Source of the DNA: an uncultured Collinsella sp.
Lineage (GTDB): Bacteria > Actinomycetota > Coriobacteriia > Coriobacteriales > Coriobacteriaceae
DNA length: 62,513 nt
Assembly (NCBI GenBank): GCA_900546775.1
Contig: UREM01000008.1
Location: 1-62,513 of the forward strand
Direction of reading: 5' to 3'
Below the pieces are notes generated by a model. That model had not been told where the DNA came from, did no database searches, and worked only from the letters and a program-made list of their open reading frames with translations. The translations under genes and the position numbers were made by a program. This document shows positions 18,777 to 27,044 of this stretch, in pieces; positions within the stretch are counted from its first letter, which is position 1; each line of letters opens with the position of its first letter.

Positions 18777-19464
18777 CGAGCAGATGGCTGCCGCCGAGGG
18801 CCTGGGCTTTGTGCCCTATACCCGTCCGACCGGCACCGATACGGCCGAGCCGCTCAAGATCGGTGTACTCATCAGCGGTTCGGGTACCAACTTGCAGGCG
18901 CTGATCGATCTGATCGCCGCCGGCAAGCTCAACGCTTCGATTGAGCTTGTGGTGTCGAGCCGTCCCTCGGCTAAGGGTCTGCAGCGCGCTGAGCGCGCGG
19001 GCATCCAGACGCTCACGCTGTCCAAGGATGTCTACGCCGACCCCATCGCCGCTGACGAGATCATCGCGCACGAGCTTCTCGAGCGCGGCTGCGAGTATGT
19101 GGTCATGGCCGGCTACATGCGCATGGTGCACACGCCTTTGCTGGCGGCGTTTCCCAACCGCGTGGTCAATCTGCATCCGGCGCTGCTGCCGAGCTTTACC
19201 GGTGCGCATGCGATTGACGATGCCTTTGCGCGCGGCGTCAAGGTAACTGGCGTGACCGTGCATTTTGCCAACGAGATCTACGACAACGGTCCCATCATCG
19301 CCCAGCGTGCGCTGGCTGTTGAGGAGGGCTGGGATGTCGACACGCTCGAGGAGCACATCCACGCGATTGAGCATGTGCTGTATCCCGAGGTCGTGCAAAT
19401 GCTCGCCGACGGTCGCATCCACGTGCTGGAGAACGGCAAGGTGGCAGTTGACCCGGCGCGCTAG
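18766..19464 (+). CDS. purN: Phosphoribosylglycinamide formyltransferase PurN
   Basis: A 232-residue GAR transformylase using 10-formyl-THF. Signature residues: LISGSGTNLQALID, YMRMVHTPLL, and NLHPALLPSFTGAHAIDDA with the conserved Asn-x-His. About 30 N-terminal residues precede the usual start of the fold. ATG 18766 inside the purM end is chosen; the longer frame from 18736 overlaps purM with no added similarity. Confidence 0.95.
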   Translation: MSANEQMAAAEGLGFVPYTRPTGTDTAEPLKIGVLISGSGTNLQALIDLIAAGKLNASIELVVSSRPSAKGLQRAERAGIQTLTLSKDVYADPIAADEIIAHELLERGCEYVVMAGYMRMVHTPLLAAFPNRVVNLHPALLPSFTGAHAIDDAFARGVKVTGVTVHFANEIYDNGPIIAQRALAVEEGWDVDTLEEHIHAIEHVLYPEVVQMLADGRIHVLENGKVAVDPAR

Positions 19465-19532
19465 TCGCTTGAAAAAGGGTCTCCTTGGTTTCCTTGAGAT
19501 GTAAAAGCTTCATCAGAACCAAGAAATCTGAT

Positions 19533-19562
19533 AGGGCCTCGTCCGTGTGTGGGCGGGGCCCT
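19533..19562 (+). terminator. Intrinsic terminator of the purF-M-N unit
   Basis: AGGGCCTCGTCC pairs with GGGCGGGGCCCT (two G-T pairs), loop GTGTGT, followed by TTTTG. Confidence 0.8.
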
Positions 19563-19582
19563 TTTGCGTGGCCTTTCATGTT

Positions 19583-19598
19583 TGCTATACTGCTAGCA
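19583..19598 (+). promoter_or_regulatory. Promoter with overlapping palindromic operator for the toxin-antitoxin pair
   Basis: TATACT (19586-19591) is embedded in the palindrome TGCTA-TACTGC-TAGCA, 18 nt before the antitoxin ATG. A palindrome over the -10 box fits autoregulation by a RelB/DinJ-type antitoxin. Confidence 0.55.
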
Positions 19599-19615
19599 GA
19601 TAGAGAGGAGCCGCT

Positions 19616-19960
19616 ATGGGTACAGCAACGGTGCAGCTCAACACGCGAATCGATCCTATGCTCAAGGCTGGTGGCGACGCGGTCCTAACTCGCAATGGAT
19701 TGGGGGCGAGCGATGCTATTCGTGCGCTTTGGGTCTATCTTGTCGAGCATCAAACGTTGCCGGGATTTATGGTGGCGGATAAGCGCGAGGCGCCCCGTGC
19801 GGAGAGCCTGGCCGAGCAGGGGTGTGGCCTAGCTTTTTCCTCGTTGGGGCTAAGCGCTTCGGATTTTGCGCCAGGTGGATCATCTGCGGAAGACTGGGAT
19901 GCCGTACGAGATGATATGTATGACGCGATGATTGCCGACATCGAGGCGAATTGCCGATGA
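19616..19960 (+). CDS. RelB/DinJ-family antitoxin
   Basis: A 114-residue protein with an N-terminal ribbon-helix-helix (TATVQLNTRIDPMLKAGGDAV, shown as TATVQLNTRIDPMLK, then GASDAIRALWVYLVEH) typical of RelB/DinJ antitoxins. The acidic C-terminus would neutralise the toxin. GAGAGGAGCC precedes the ATG. Its stop overlaps the toxin start (ATGA), the usual coupled arrangement. Confidence 0.85.
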   Translation: MGTATVQLNTRIDPMLKAGGDAVLTRNGLGASDAIRALWVYLVEHQTLPGFMVADKREAPRAESLAEQGCGLAFSSLGLSASDFAPGGSSAEDWDAVRDDMYDAMIADIEANCR

Positions 19961-20424
19961 TCGAGGCAAAGCGGCTCTTGGTGGACACGAATGTTTGGCT
20001 TGATTACTACCTGCAAGAGGGCGCATTCGACAACGTGAGAAGATTGGTTGAACTGGCCGAAGCGGGAAAGATCGACCTTCTGTACGCGCCAACGACGGCA
20101 AAGGACGTGTTCTACATCTTGCCTCGGCGTCTAGCTCGACGGAATGTGAATGGGATTAACGCTTCGTTCGGTCCGGCTGCATGGGCATGCGTCGAGCATA
20201 TGATGCAGGTGGCAACGGCTTCCCCGCTTTCGATGGCGGAGTGCGAGATGGCGCGCATGCTTGGCAAGCGCATGCCGGACCTCGAGGACAATCTCATTAT
20301 CGCCTCGGGCGATACGGCGGATGTTGACTACGTAGTCACGAGCGACCGACGCATGTTGGAGACGATGCCCGAGGTATGCTTGACGCCCGCGCGCGCACTC
20401 GAGCTCATCGGGATCCTCGGCTGA
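19957..20424 (+). CDS. PIN-domain toxin (VapC-like ribonuclease)
   Basis: A 155-residue PIN nuclease. Conserved acidic residues appear at Asp10 (LLVDTNVWLDYY), in LSMAECEMA, and in DLEDNLIIASGDTADVDYVV with TSDRRML. PIN toxins cleave tRNA or rRNA. ATG 19957 overlaps the antitoxin stop by four bases. A PIN toxin with a RelB/DinJ-type antitoxin is less common than with VapB. Family assignment firm; the RNA target unknown. Confidence 0.87.
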   Translation: MIEAKRLLVDTNVWLDYYLQEGAFDNVRRLVELAEAGKIDLLYAPTTAKDVFYILPRRLARRNVNGINASFGPAAWACVEHMMQVATASPLSMAECEMARMLGKRMPDLEDNLIIASGDTADVDYVVTSDRRMLETMPEVCLTPARALELIGILG

Positions 20425-20489
20425 CCTTGCATACCCCGTTTCGCTATCATATTGAGCATTGTGGCCCTCATGCAACTTTGGAGGACGGT

Positions 20490-20954
20490 ATGGCGGATAA
20501 TGAAGCACTGTTTACGCCTGAGCTGGTGTTTTTTGATTGGGAGTGCGCGACGCCCGCCGAGGTGTTTGCGCGACTCGAAGGCGAACTTGCCCCACGCGGC
20601 TACATTGGCACCGGTTGGCTCGACGCCGTCCGCACGCGCGAGGATGCCTATCCCACGGGGCTTGCCATGCCGGCGGCCAACATTGCCATCCCGCATACCG
20701 ATCCGGGGTTTGTGGCTAAGCCCTACATCGCGGTGGTGAAGCCGGCCACGCCCGTGACATTCAATGCTATGGCGGGCATGGGTGCCCCTGTGCCGGCGCA
20801 GATCGTCATCAATTTGGGCATTGCCGAGCCGGGCGGCCAGGTCGAGGCCCTGCAAGCGCTCATGAATATCTTTATGGACGCGGACGTCGCAGCCGATGTG
20901 CTCGGCCAGACCACGCCCCAAGGCATGGTCGACGCCATCCGCCGCCACTTTTAA
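20490..20954 (+). CDS. Stand-alone PTS EIIA (fructose/galactitol type)
   Basis: A 154-residue EIIA of the PTS_EIIA_2 family, with phospho-acceptor His69 in ANIAIPHTDPG. It lacks EIIB and EIIC partners nearby, so it may serve a distant permease or have a regulatory role. GGAGGACGGT precedes ATG 20490; the frame is open further upstream but without similarity. Confidence 0.88.
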   Translation: MADNEALFTPELVFFDWECATPAEVFARLEGELAPRGYIGTGWLDAVRTREDAYPTGLAMPAANIAIPHTDPGFVAKPYIAVVKPATPVTFNAMAGMGAPVPAQIVINLGIAEPGGQVEALQALMNIFMDADVAADVLGQTTPQGMVDAIRRHF

Positions 20955-20958
20955 AGCC

Positions 20959-21012
20959 GGCACTTGGGGACTGTCCCTAACTGCCGGCAGAAAAGGAACG
21001 TCCCCAAGTGCC
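20959..21012. repeat. Palindromic repeat with GGGGACTGTCCC core
   Basis: Outer arms GGCACTTGGGGA and TCCCCAAGTGCC (12 bp perfect) enclose CTGTCCCTAACTGCCGGC and an A-rich segment. It belongs to the GGGACAG palindrome group. Confidence 0.7.
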
Positions 21013-21088
21013 AGGGTTGCCCCTTTGTCGCGGGGGCTGCGTTGTGACACAATGGCGTTTGTTCGATTCGTGATGCGAAAGGCCAACT

Positions 21089-22309
21089 ATGGCAAACAAG
21101 AAAAAGAACTCCGAGGCCGTACCGACGCCCGAGCAGCAGGCCCGCGCCGCGTCGAGCTCTCGCAAGAAGCAGCGCAAGACCCGCGTGTCCAAGACCGTCA
21201 AGATCGTTCTGGTGGTCATCGGCGTGCTGGCAATGCTACTTTCCGTCTCGGCCATGGCGTGCTCCGGCCTGATGTCGCAGGCCGAGGACACCTCGGGCTA
21301 CAAGCTTACCGGCGGTGTAGCTGCCACTATCAACGGCACCAACCTCACCGAGGACACCGTGACCAAGCAGATCATGAGCATGCGCACGTCCTACGGCTAC
21401 ACCAAGGACAAGGACTGGGCACAGTATCTGGTCGACAACGACCTCACGCCCAAGAAGTACCGCAAGCAACTCATCGACTCCTACACGCAGCAGATTCTGC
21501 TTCAACAGGCACAGAAGGAGAACGGCGTGACGGTGTCGGACGAGGAGGTCGAGAAGGCTTGGAAGGACGCGTGCAAGAGCGCGGGCGGTGCCAAGGCCTT
21601 TAAGAAGACCCTTAAGACCTACGGCTACACCGAGGACACCTACAAGGACTCGCTCAAGGAGAGCCTGGCGCAGCAAAAGCTTAAGGATGCTGTGGCGCCC
21701 ACCAGCAAGCCCAAGGACAGCGAGATTGTCGATTACATCAACGAGAACCTGTCCAACTACAATGACGCCCGCCGTTCGTCGAATATTCTGATCAAGGTCG
21801 ATTCCGACGCTTCCGATGAGGACAAGGCCGCCGCCAAGGCCAAGGCGCAGGAGTGCCTGGACAAGATCAACTCCGGCGAGCTGAGCTTTGAGGACGCCGT
21901 AAAGCAGTACTCCGACGATACCGGCTCCAAGGATAAGAAGGGCGATGTGGGCTGGGACAAGCTCACCACCTTCGTCGACAGCTACCAGGCGGCGCTCGAG
22001 GGGCTCAACAAGGGCGATGTGAGCGACGTCGTCGAGTCGACCTATGGTTACCACATCATCAAGTGCACCGACTACTTCCATGTCGATAATCAGGTCGATG
22101 ACATTAAGCAGGTACCCAAGGACATCAAGAAGTACGTCTCCAACGTGGTGAAGACGCAGACGGCAAGCACCGCGTACGGCGAGTGGCTGGAGCAGTACAA
22201 GAAGGACGCCGACATCACCGTTAACCCCATGCCTAAGGACGTGCCCTATAACGTGAGCCTGAAGGGCGTCACCAAGAGTTCGACCGACGACGCGTCGACG
22301 ACTGAGTAA
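21089..22309 (+). CDS. Membrane-anchored peptidyl-prolyl isomerase (SurA/PrsA-like, PpiC domain)
   Basis: A 406-residue extracytoplasmic foldase. A basic cytoplasmic N-terminus is followed by one TM segment (KIVLVVIGVLAMLLSVSAMA, about residues 38-57), a SurA-like chaperone region (TINGTNLTEDTVTKQIM) and a parvulin domain (SNILIKVDSDASDEDKAAAK, ELSFEDAVKQYSDD, GYHIIKCTDY, about 230-335). The Cys after SAMA is not in a canonical lipobox, so I favour a TM anchor. Likely assists folding of exported proteins, such as the large surface proteins of this window. Confidence 0.88.
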   Translation: MANKKKNSEAVPTPEQQARAASSSRKKQRKTRVSKTVKIVLVVIGVLAMLLSVSAMACSGLMSQAEDTSGYKLTGGVAATINGTNLTEDTVTKQIMSMRTSYGYTKDKDWAQYLVDNDLTPKKYRKQLIDSYTQQILLQQAQKENGVTVSDEEVEKAWKDACKSAGGAKAFKKTLKTYGYTEDTYKDSLKESLAQQKLKDAVAPTSKPKDSEIVDYINENLSNYNDARRSSNILIKVDSDASDEDKAAAKAKAQECLDKINSGELSFEDAVKQYSDDTGSKDKKGDVGWDKLTTFVDSYQAALEGLNKGDVSDVVESTYGYHIIKCTDYFHVDNQVDDIKQVPKDIKKYVSNVVKTQTASTAYGEWLEQYKKDADITVNPMPKDVPYNVSLKGVTKSSTDDASTTE

Positions 22310-22363
22310 TCATGGGGCGGCGCCCGCGTGAGTGCCGCCCACGCTATTGAGGAGGATTTGCAG

Positions 22364-22807
22364 ATGACCAACGAAGAGCTGCAGAAGGAAATGATCGCGG
22401 CCATGAAGGCTAAGGACAAGGTTCGCCTGTCCATCATTCGCCAGGTCAAGGCCGAGGTGAAGAATATCGAGGTCAACGAGCGCCGCGATGTGACCGAGGA
22501 AGACGTCAACAGCATGATCAAGCGTCTGATTAAGCAGACGAGCGAGACGCTGGAGATGTCCATCAAGGCCGGCACCGACCAAGAGCGTACCGATAACCTG
22601 AGCGAGCAGGTCAAGATTCTGGAGAGCCTGCTGCCCGCGCAGGTTTCGGGCGAGGAGCTCGAGGCTCTGATCGAGCAGGTTATTGCCGAGCTGGGCGCCA
22701 CGTCCAAGAAGCAGATGGGCCAGGTCATGGGCGCTCTGGGCAAGGCCACCGGTGGCAACTTCGACAAGCCGGCAGCAGCAAAGATCGTTGGCGCGAAATT
22801 GGCGTAA
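22364..22807 (+). CDS. GatB/YqeY domain protein
   Basis: A 147-residue YqeY-family protein: N-terminal helical part (EMIAAMKAKDKVRLSIIRQV) and a C-terminal domain shared with the GatB tail (GATSKKQMGQVMGALGKATG). The family is linked to tRNA-dependent amidotransferase domains, but its function is not settled. GAGGAGG precedes ATG 22364. Confidence 0.9.
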   Translation: MTNEELQKEMIAAMKAKDKVRLSIIRQVKAEVKNIEVNERRDVTEEDVNSMIKRLIKQTSETLEMSIKAGTDQERTDNLSEQVKILESLLPAQVSGEELEALIEQVIAELGATSKKQMGQVMGALGKATGGNFDKPAAAKIVGAKLA

Positions 22808-22810
22808 TTT

Positions 22811-22838
22811 GTTACGCGGTTTTACCAAACCGCGTAAC
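22811..22838. other. Perfect hairpin downstream of yqeY
   Basis: GTTACGCGGTTT pairs perfectly with AAACCGCGTAAC around a TACC loop, starting 4 nt after the yqeY stop. There is no T-tract, so it may be a 3'-end stabilising structure. Confidence 0.6.
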
Positions 22839-22886
22839 GGCTCGACGCTGCAAACCCGTACACACGGCAATCTGACGTTCAATTTC

Positions 22887-22915
22887 AAGGGCGCAACCAT
22901 AAGGTCTGCGCCCTT
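22887..22915 (+). terminator. Intrinsic terminator downstream of yqeY
   Basis: AAGGGCGCA pairs with TGCGCCCTT, followed by TCATTTC. Confidence 0.7.
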
Positions 22916-22994
22916 TCATTTCACGTCACCTTGCTCGCGTGTACGGGTTTTCGCTGACTTATGCTCAACAAGGGCGGTTGTATTATTTTCGGTG

Positions 22995-23059
22995 CTCATT
23001 GGGGACAGACTTAAATGAGTACCCACGGGGGGTACTCATTTAAGTCTGTCCCCAATGAG
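22995..23059. repeat. Perfect 30-bp inverted repeat with GGGGACAGAC core
   Basis: Arms 22995-23024 and 23030-23059 are exact reverse complements around a 5-nt centre (ACGGG). The arms contain GGGGACAGAC and TTAAATGAGTACCC. This is the strongest palindrome of the window and a member of the GGGACAG group. Confidence 0.9.
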
Positions 23060-23165
23060 TGGGTGGAAGGTTGCGGGTTCTTTACGGGAATGTAGTGTGG
23101 GCTGCGGAAACGTGGTTCTTTCCGTACAATAGTTCAACTCGTGTAAACGCAGGGAAGGGACATTC

Positions 23166-23897
23166 ATGGCAGACATGATCGAGATTAAGCATCTCAACAA
23201 GTACTTTGGCGACCTGCATGTGCTCAAAGATATCAATCTCACCGTCAAGCGCGGCGAGAAGCTCGTAATGATCGGGCCTTCCGGCTCGGGCAAGTCGACG
23301 CTCATCCGTTGCGTCGATTATCTGGAGGAGCCCACGTCGGGCGAGGTCGTCATCGACGGTACGCCGCTTACCAAGAAGAATCACCTGGAGATGGCTCGCA
23401 AGTATAGCTCCATGGTGTTTCAGCAGTTCAACCTGTATCCCAACATGACGGTGCTGGGCAATCTGACGCTTGCGCCCATCAAGCTGCAAAAGAAGAGCAA
23501 GGAGGAGGCGACCGAGATCGCCATCGCCGCGCTCAAGCGCGTTGGCATGGCTCATAAGGCCGGCGAGTATCCGCAGAACCTCTCGGGCGGTCAGCAGCAG
23601 CGCATCGCTATCGCCCGTGCCCTGTGCACTAAGCAGCCCATCATCCTGTTTGACGAACCGACCTCGGCGCTCGACCCCGAGATGGTCCAGGAAGTCCTGG
23701 ACGTTATGATTGAGCTCGCGCAGGAGGATATCACCATGATCTGCGTGACGCATGAGATGGGCTTTGCGCGCCAGGTGGCCGACCGCGTCATCTTTATGGA
23801 GGACGGCCGCATTCTGGAGGAGGGTACGCCCGAGCACTTCTTCGATAATCCCGAGAACCCGCGCTGCCGCGAGTTCCTGTCCAAGATTCTGCACTAG
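23166..23897 (+). CDS. Polar amino-acid ABC transporter ATP-binding protein (GlnQ-like)
   Basis: A 243-residue ATPase with Walker [10 protein letters not shown], signature [15 protein letters not shown], Walker [15 protein letters not shown] and the H-loop VTHEMG. Closest in pattern to GlnQ/HisP proteins that energise polar amino-acid uptake. First gene of an ATPase - binding protein - permease - permease operon. Confidence 0.95.
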   Translation: MADMIEIKHLNKYFGDLHVLKDINLTVKRGEKLVMIGPSGSGKSTLIRCVDYLEEPTSGEVVIDGTPLTKKNHLEMARKYSSMVFQQFNLYPNMTVLGNLTLAPIKLQKKSKEEATEIAIAALKRVGMAHKAGEYPQNLSGGQQQRIAIARALCTKQPIILFDEPTSALDPEMVQEVLDVMIELAQEDITMICVTHEMGFARQVADRVIFMEDGRILEEGTPEHFFDNPENPRCREFLSKILH

Positions 23898-23905
23898 GCG
23901 CGGTG

Positions 23906-24781
23906 ATGGACATGACGGATATGACGAGGGCGGCCGTGTCGCGCCGTCACTTTTTGCAGCTGGCTGGCGCCGGCATGCTTGCGCTGACGGGGACCGCGCT
24001 TACCGGTTGCGGCAACTCCACCAGCGGCGAGGGCTCCGACAAGGGGTCCAAGCTCGCGGCCATCAAGTCGCGTGGCCATCTGAATGCCGGCGTTAAGAAA
24101 GACGTTCCCGGCTATGGCTATTACGACACCGCCAAGGGTCGCTTTGAGGGCATGGAAGTCGATTTGTGCTACCAAATCGCCGCTGCCGTCTTTGGCGTGA
24201 GCTACAAGGATGCCCGCGCCCAGGAGCTGGTCGAGTTTACCGACGTAACGCCCAAGACGCGCGGCCCGCTGATCGATAACGGCCAGCTCGACGTGGTCGC
24301 GGCGACCTACACCATCACCGACGAGCGTAAGAAGAGCTGGGATTTCTCAACGCCGTATCGCACCGACTACGTGGGACTCATGGTCAAGAAGCGTTCGGGC
24401 TTTACCTCGATTGAGGACCTGGACGGCAAGGTCATTGGCGTGAGCCAAGGTGCCACCACGCAGGGCCTGATCGAGCAGATGATCAAGGACAACGGTTTTA
24501 GCTGCAAGCCCGAGTTTAGGGCCTTTAGCGGCTACCCCATCATCAAGAGTTCGCTCGACGCCGGCAATATCGACGTCTTTGCCATGGACCGCTCTACGCT
24601 GGCAGGCTACATGAACGAGACCGTCGAGCTGCTGCAGCCCGAGGTCAAGTTTGGCGAGCAGGGCTACGGCGTGGCGACTAAGAAGGGCTGCGACCTTTCG
24701 GCCGTGGTCGATCAGGTTGTCTGCGATCGCCTGGCCGACGGCTGGCTCGACCAAGAGGTCAAGACCTGGGGTCTTGTGTAG
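23906..24781 (+). CDS. Amino-acid ABC transporter substrate-binding lipoprotein
   Basis: A 291-residue SBP of family 3. The N-terminus combines a twin-arginine-like SRRHFLQLAG with a lipobox (LTGC), suggesting export and lipidation, possibly by the Tat route. The mature protein has the family pattern (GHLNAGVKKDVPGYGYYD, FEGMEVDLCYQIAAAVFG, RTDYVGLMVKK, DLDGKVIGVSQGATTQ). The ligand is probably a polar amino acid such as glutamine or glutamate; this is inference. ATG 23906 is preferred to the adjacent GTG 23903. Confidence 0.92.
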   Translation: MDMTDMTRAAVSRRHFLQLAGAGMLALTGTALTGCGNSTSGEGSDKGSKLAAIKSRGHLNAGVKKDVPGYGYYDTAKGRFEGMEVDLCYQIAAAVFGVSYKDARAQELVEFTDVTPKTRGPLIDNGQLDVVAATYTITDERKKSWDFSTPYRTDYVGLMVKKRSGFTSIEDLDGKVIGVSQGATTQGLIEQMIKDNGFSCKPEFRAFSGYPIIKSSLDAGNIDVFAMDRSTLAGYMNETVELLQPEVKFGEQGYGVATKKGCDLSAVVDQVVCDRLADGWLDQEVKTWGLV

Positions 24782-24805
24782 GCGCTCGGCGTAGGAAGGA
24801 ATCAA

Positions 24806-25552
24806 ATGCTCGAAGGATTGTTTGACGCCGACCGCTGGTCGACGACATTTCAAAACATGGGGCCCTTCTGGGAGGGCTTTGGCGTGACGCTGCAGGTGGT
24901 TGTTGCCGGTCTGCTGTTGTCGCTGGCGTTGGGCACGCTGCTGGGCGTGTTCTCTACCACCCGTTCGCGCGTGCTGCGCGCCATTAGCCGCGTGTACGTG
25001 GAGTTTTACCAGAACACTCCGCTGCCCGTGCAGGTGCTCTTTATGTATATGGCCGGCCCGCAGTTCTTGCAGGCCATAACCGGTGCCGACCAGCCGGTGC
25101 GTATTGCGCCGTTCGTGCTGGGCTTTTTGGGTGTGGGCCTGTATCACGCGGCCTACATTTCGGAGGTCATCCGTACCGGCATCGAGGCCGTTCCGCGCGG
25201 TCAGATGGAGGCGGCTCAGAGCCAGGGCTTCACCCGCGTGCAGTCCTACTGGTACATCGTGCTGCCCCAGACATTCAAGATCATTCTGCCGCCGCTGTGC
25301 AACCAGGCGCTCAACCTGGTCAAGAACACGTCGGTGCTGGCGCTCGTGGCCGGTGGCGACCTTATGTATCGTTCCGACAACTTTGTGAGTCTGTACGGGT
25401 ACCTGCAGGGATACATCGTCTGCTGCCTTATGTACTTCATCATCTGCTTTCCGCTCGCCATGCTGGTGCAGTGGCTCGAGCGCCGCTCCAAGGAGCGTCC
25501 GCGCGGCGTGAGCCTGGCCGAGCTGGGGCTCGACAACGTAGAGGAGGCCTAG
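24806..25552 (+). CDS. Amino-acid ABC transporter permease (first)
   Basis: A 248-residue inner-membrane permease of the HisMQ/GlnP family, with the EAA loop region EAAQSQGFTRVQSYWYIVLP and N-terminal GFGVTLQVVVAGLLLSLALG. It ends 3 nt before the second permease. Confidence 0.93.
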   Translation: MLEGLFDADRWSTTFQNMGPFWEGFGVTLQVVVAGLLLSLALGTLLGVFSTTRSRVLRAISRVYVEFYQNTPLPVQVLFMYMAGPQFLQAITGADQPVRIAPFVLGFLGVGLYHAAYISEVIRTGIEAVPRGQMEAAQSQGFTRVQSYWYIVLPQTFKIILPPLCNQALNLVKNTSVLALVAGGDLMYRSDNFVSLYGYLQGYIVCCLMYFIICFPLAMLVQWLERRSKERPRGVSLAELGLDNVEEA

Positions 25553-25555
25553 CGC

Positions 25556-26194
25556 ATGGAAATCTTCAACGCGACCAACCTGCTCTACATTTGGGGCGGC
25601 TTTGTTAAGACCATCGAGATCTCGGCGCTGTCGATCTTTTTCTCGCTCATCTTTGGCACGGTGCTGGCGCTCGTTAAGAGCTATGCGCCCCGCCCATTCC
25701 GTATTTTGGTGAGCGCCTATATCGAGCTGTTCCGCTGCACGCCGAACCTGCTGTGGATCCTGTTTATCTACTTTACGGTGCAGGGTCTGGACATTGTGAT
25801 TTCGACCATCGCCTTTACGCTGTTTACCAGCGCTGTTATGGCCGAGATTGTGCGCGGCGGCCTCAACTCGATTCCGCGCGGCCAGTTTGAGGCGGCGCAG
25901 AGCCAGGGCTTTGGCTTCTTTGCCACCATGCGCTACATCATTCTGCCGCAGACGTTTAAGACGATTATTCCGGCGCTGTTTAGCCAGTGCACGACCGTCA
26001 TTAAGGACAGCTCGTATCTTTCGGGCATTAACGTGGCCGAACTCATGTACACGGCAAACGTCGTGATGGCCCACGCGATCGATCTGTCGCAGGTGCTTAT
26101 GCTCTACGGTCTGGTGTTTGCGATGTACTTTGTGCTCAACTTTGGTATCTCGCTGCTGGTCCGAGCATATCAGCGCCGCATCGTAGCCGCATAG
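25556..26194 (+). CDS. Amino-acid ABC transporter permease (second)
   Basis: A 212-residue HisMQ-type permease. EAA motif: FEAAQSQGFGFFATMRYIIL. It pairs with the preceding permease to form the heterodimeric channel. A long imperfect palindrome (26196-26299) begins right after the stop. Confidence 0.93.
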   Translation: MEIFNATNLLYIWGGFVKTIEISALSIFFSLIFGTVLALVKSYAPRPFRILVSAYIELFRCTPNLLWILFIYFTVQGLDIVISTIAFTLFTSAVMAEIVRGGLNSIPRGQFEAAQSQGFGFFATMRYIILPQTFKTIIPALFSQCTTVIKDSSYLSGINVAELMYTANVVMAHAIDLSQVLMLYGLVFAMYFVLNFGISLLVRAYQRRIVAA

Positions 26195-26195
26195 T

Positions 26196-26299
26196 CCTGC
26201 TTCCCCAAGCACGGCACCTTGCCCCTCAATCGTCGCTTGCGTACATTTAGTACGCGGCGCTCCTCTTTCGGGGCAATCTGCCGCACTTGGGAAACCAGG
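26196..26299. repeat. Long imperfect palindrome (possible structured RNA or repeat)
   Basis: About 30-nt arms beginning CCTGCTTCCCCAAG and ending CTTGGGAAACCAGG match at roughly four-fifths of positions. A nested hairpin GCGTAC-ATTTA-GTACGC lies in the centre. It could be a terminator-like structure for the ABC operon or a dispersed repeat. Confidence 0.6.
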
Positions 26300-26365
26300 A
26301 CGGTCGTAAGTGACAAAATGGGAATCAGGAATCGCCTATTTCTCATTTGTTAGAAAGGAATCGCG

Positions 26366-26989
26366 ATGAGCGATCTGGAGAACAAGAAGAGTCCCGTGGT
26401 CATTACCATCGCGCGCGACTTTGGTGCCGAGGGCCACGAGATTGGACGCATCCTCGCCAACGAGTTGGGGATTCCTCTGTACGATAACGAGCTGCTAGTG
26501 CGTGCGTCGCTGCGTGCGGGTGAGTCGCTCGACAAGATGGCCGCCTATGACGAACGTCTGGCCGTGGAGAACATGGCGTTTCTGCCCGACCGCTACGATG
26601 CACGTTCGTACTCGGATAAGTTGTTCCAAAAGATGAGCCAGGTGATTTTGGATCTGGGCGAGACCGAGAGCTGCATTATCGAGGGTCGCCTGTCCGACTA
26701 CCTGCTGCGTAACAACCCCAATCACATTGCCGTATTGGTGACCGCTCCCTTTGAGGACCGCGTCGAGATTGTGCGCAAGAAGCGTGGCCTTAATAAAAAG
26801 AAGGGTGCCAAGCTGGTCAAGCAGCAGCAGAAGGCGCGTGAGGCATTCTACAAGCGTTACAGCGCCGGAAAGTGGAAGATGACGAGCGGTAAGGATATCG
26901 TCGTCAACCGCGCCAAGCTGGGCCGCGAAGGCTGCAAAGACGTTATCGCCGCTGCCTACCGCTACAAAGTAGCGCAGCTCGAAGACTAA
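26366..26989 (+). CDS. Cytidylate-kinase-like family protein
   Basis: A 207-residue P-loop-fold protein of the Cytidylate_kin2 type (VVITIARDFGAEGHEIGRIL, LGIPLYDNELL, SCIIEGRLSDYLLR). The nucleotide-binding loop is non-canonical, as is usual for this family; substrate unknown. AGAAAGGAAT precedes the ATG. The stop is followed by a repeat that also functions as a terminator. Confidence 0.85.
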   Translation: MSDLENKKSPVVITIARDFGAEGHEIGRILANELGIPLYDNELLVRASLRAGESLDKMAAYDERLAVENMAFLPDRYDARSYSDKLFQKMSQVILDLGETESCIIEGRLSDYLLRNNPNHIAVLVTAPFEDRVEIVRKKRGLNKKKGAKLVKQQQKAREAFYKRYSAGKWKMTSGKDIVVNRAKLGREGCKDVIAAAYRYKVAQLED

Positions 26990-26995
26990 CCGACC

Positions 26996-27040
26996 AAAAC
27001 CACCACAAGGGGGACACACAGGCACCTTTGTGGTGGTTTT
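26996..27040 (+). terminator. Terminator formed by a GGGACA-core palindrome
   Basis: AAAACCACCACAA pairs with TTGTGGTGGTTTT, loop containing GGGGGACACACAGGCACC, followed by TTGTTTT. It is a member of the CCACAAAG/CTTTGTGG repeat subgroup co-opted as a terminator. Confidence 0.8.
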
Positions 27041-27044
27041 TGTT

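Noticed and set aside
24347..26212. 621-codon minus-strand ORF opposite the ABC permeases
   Set aside because: Antisense to three certain transporter genes, with His/Gln/Arg-rich shadow composition.
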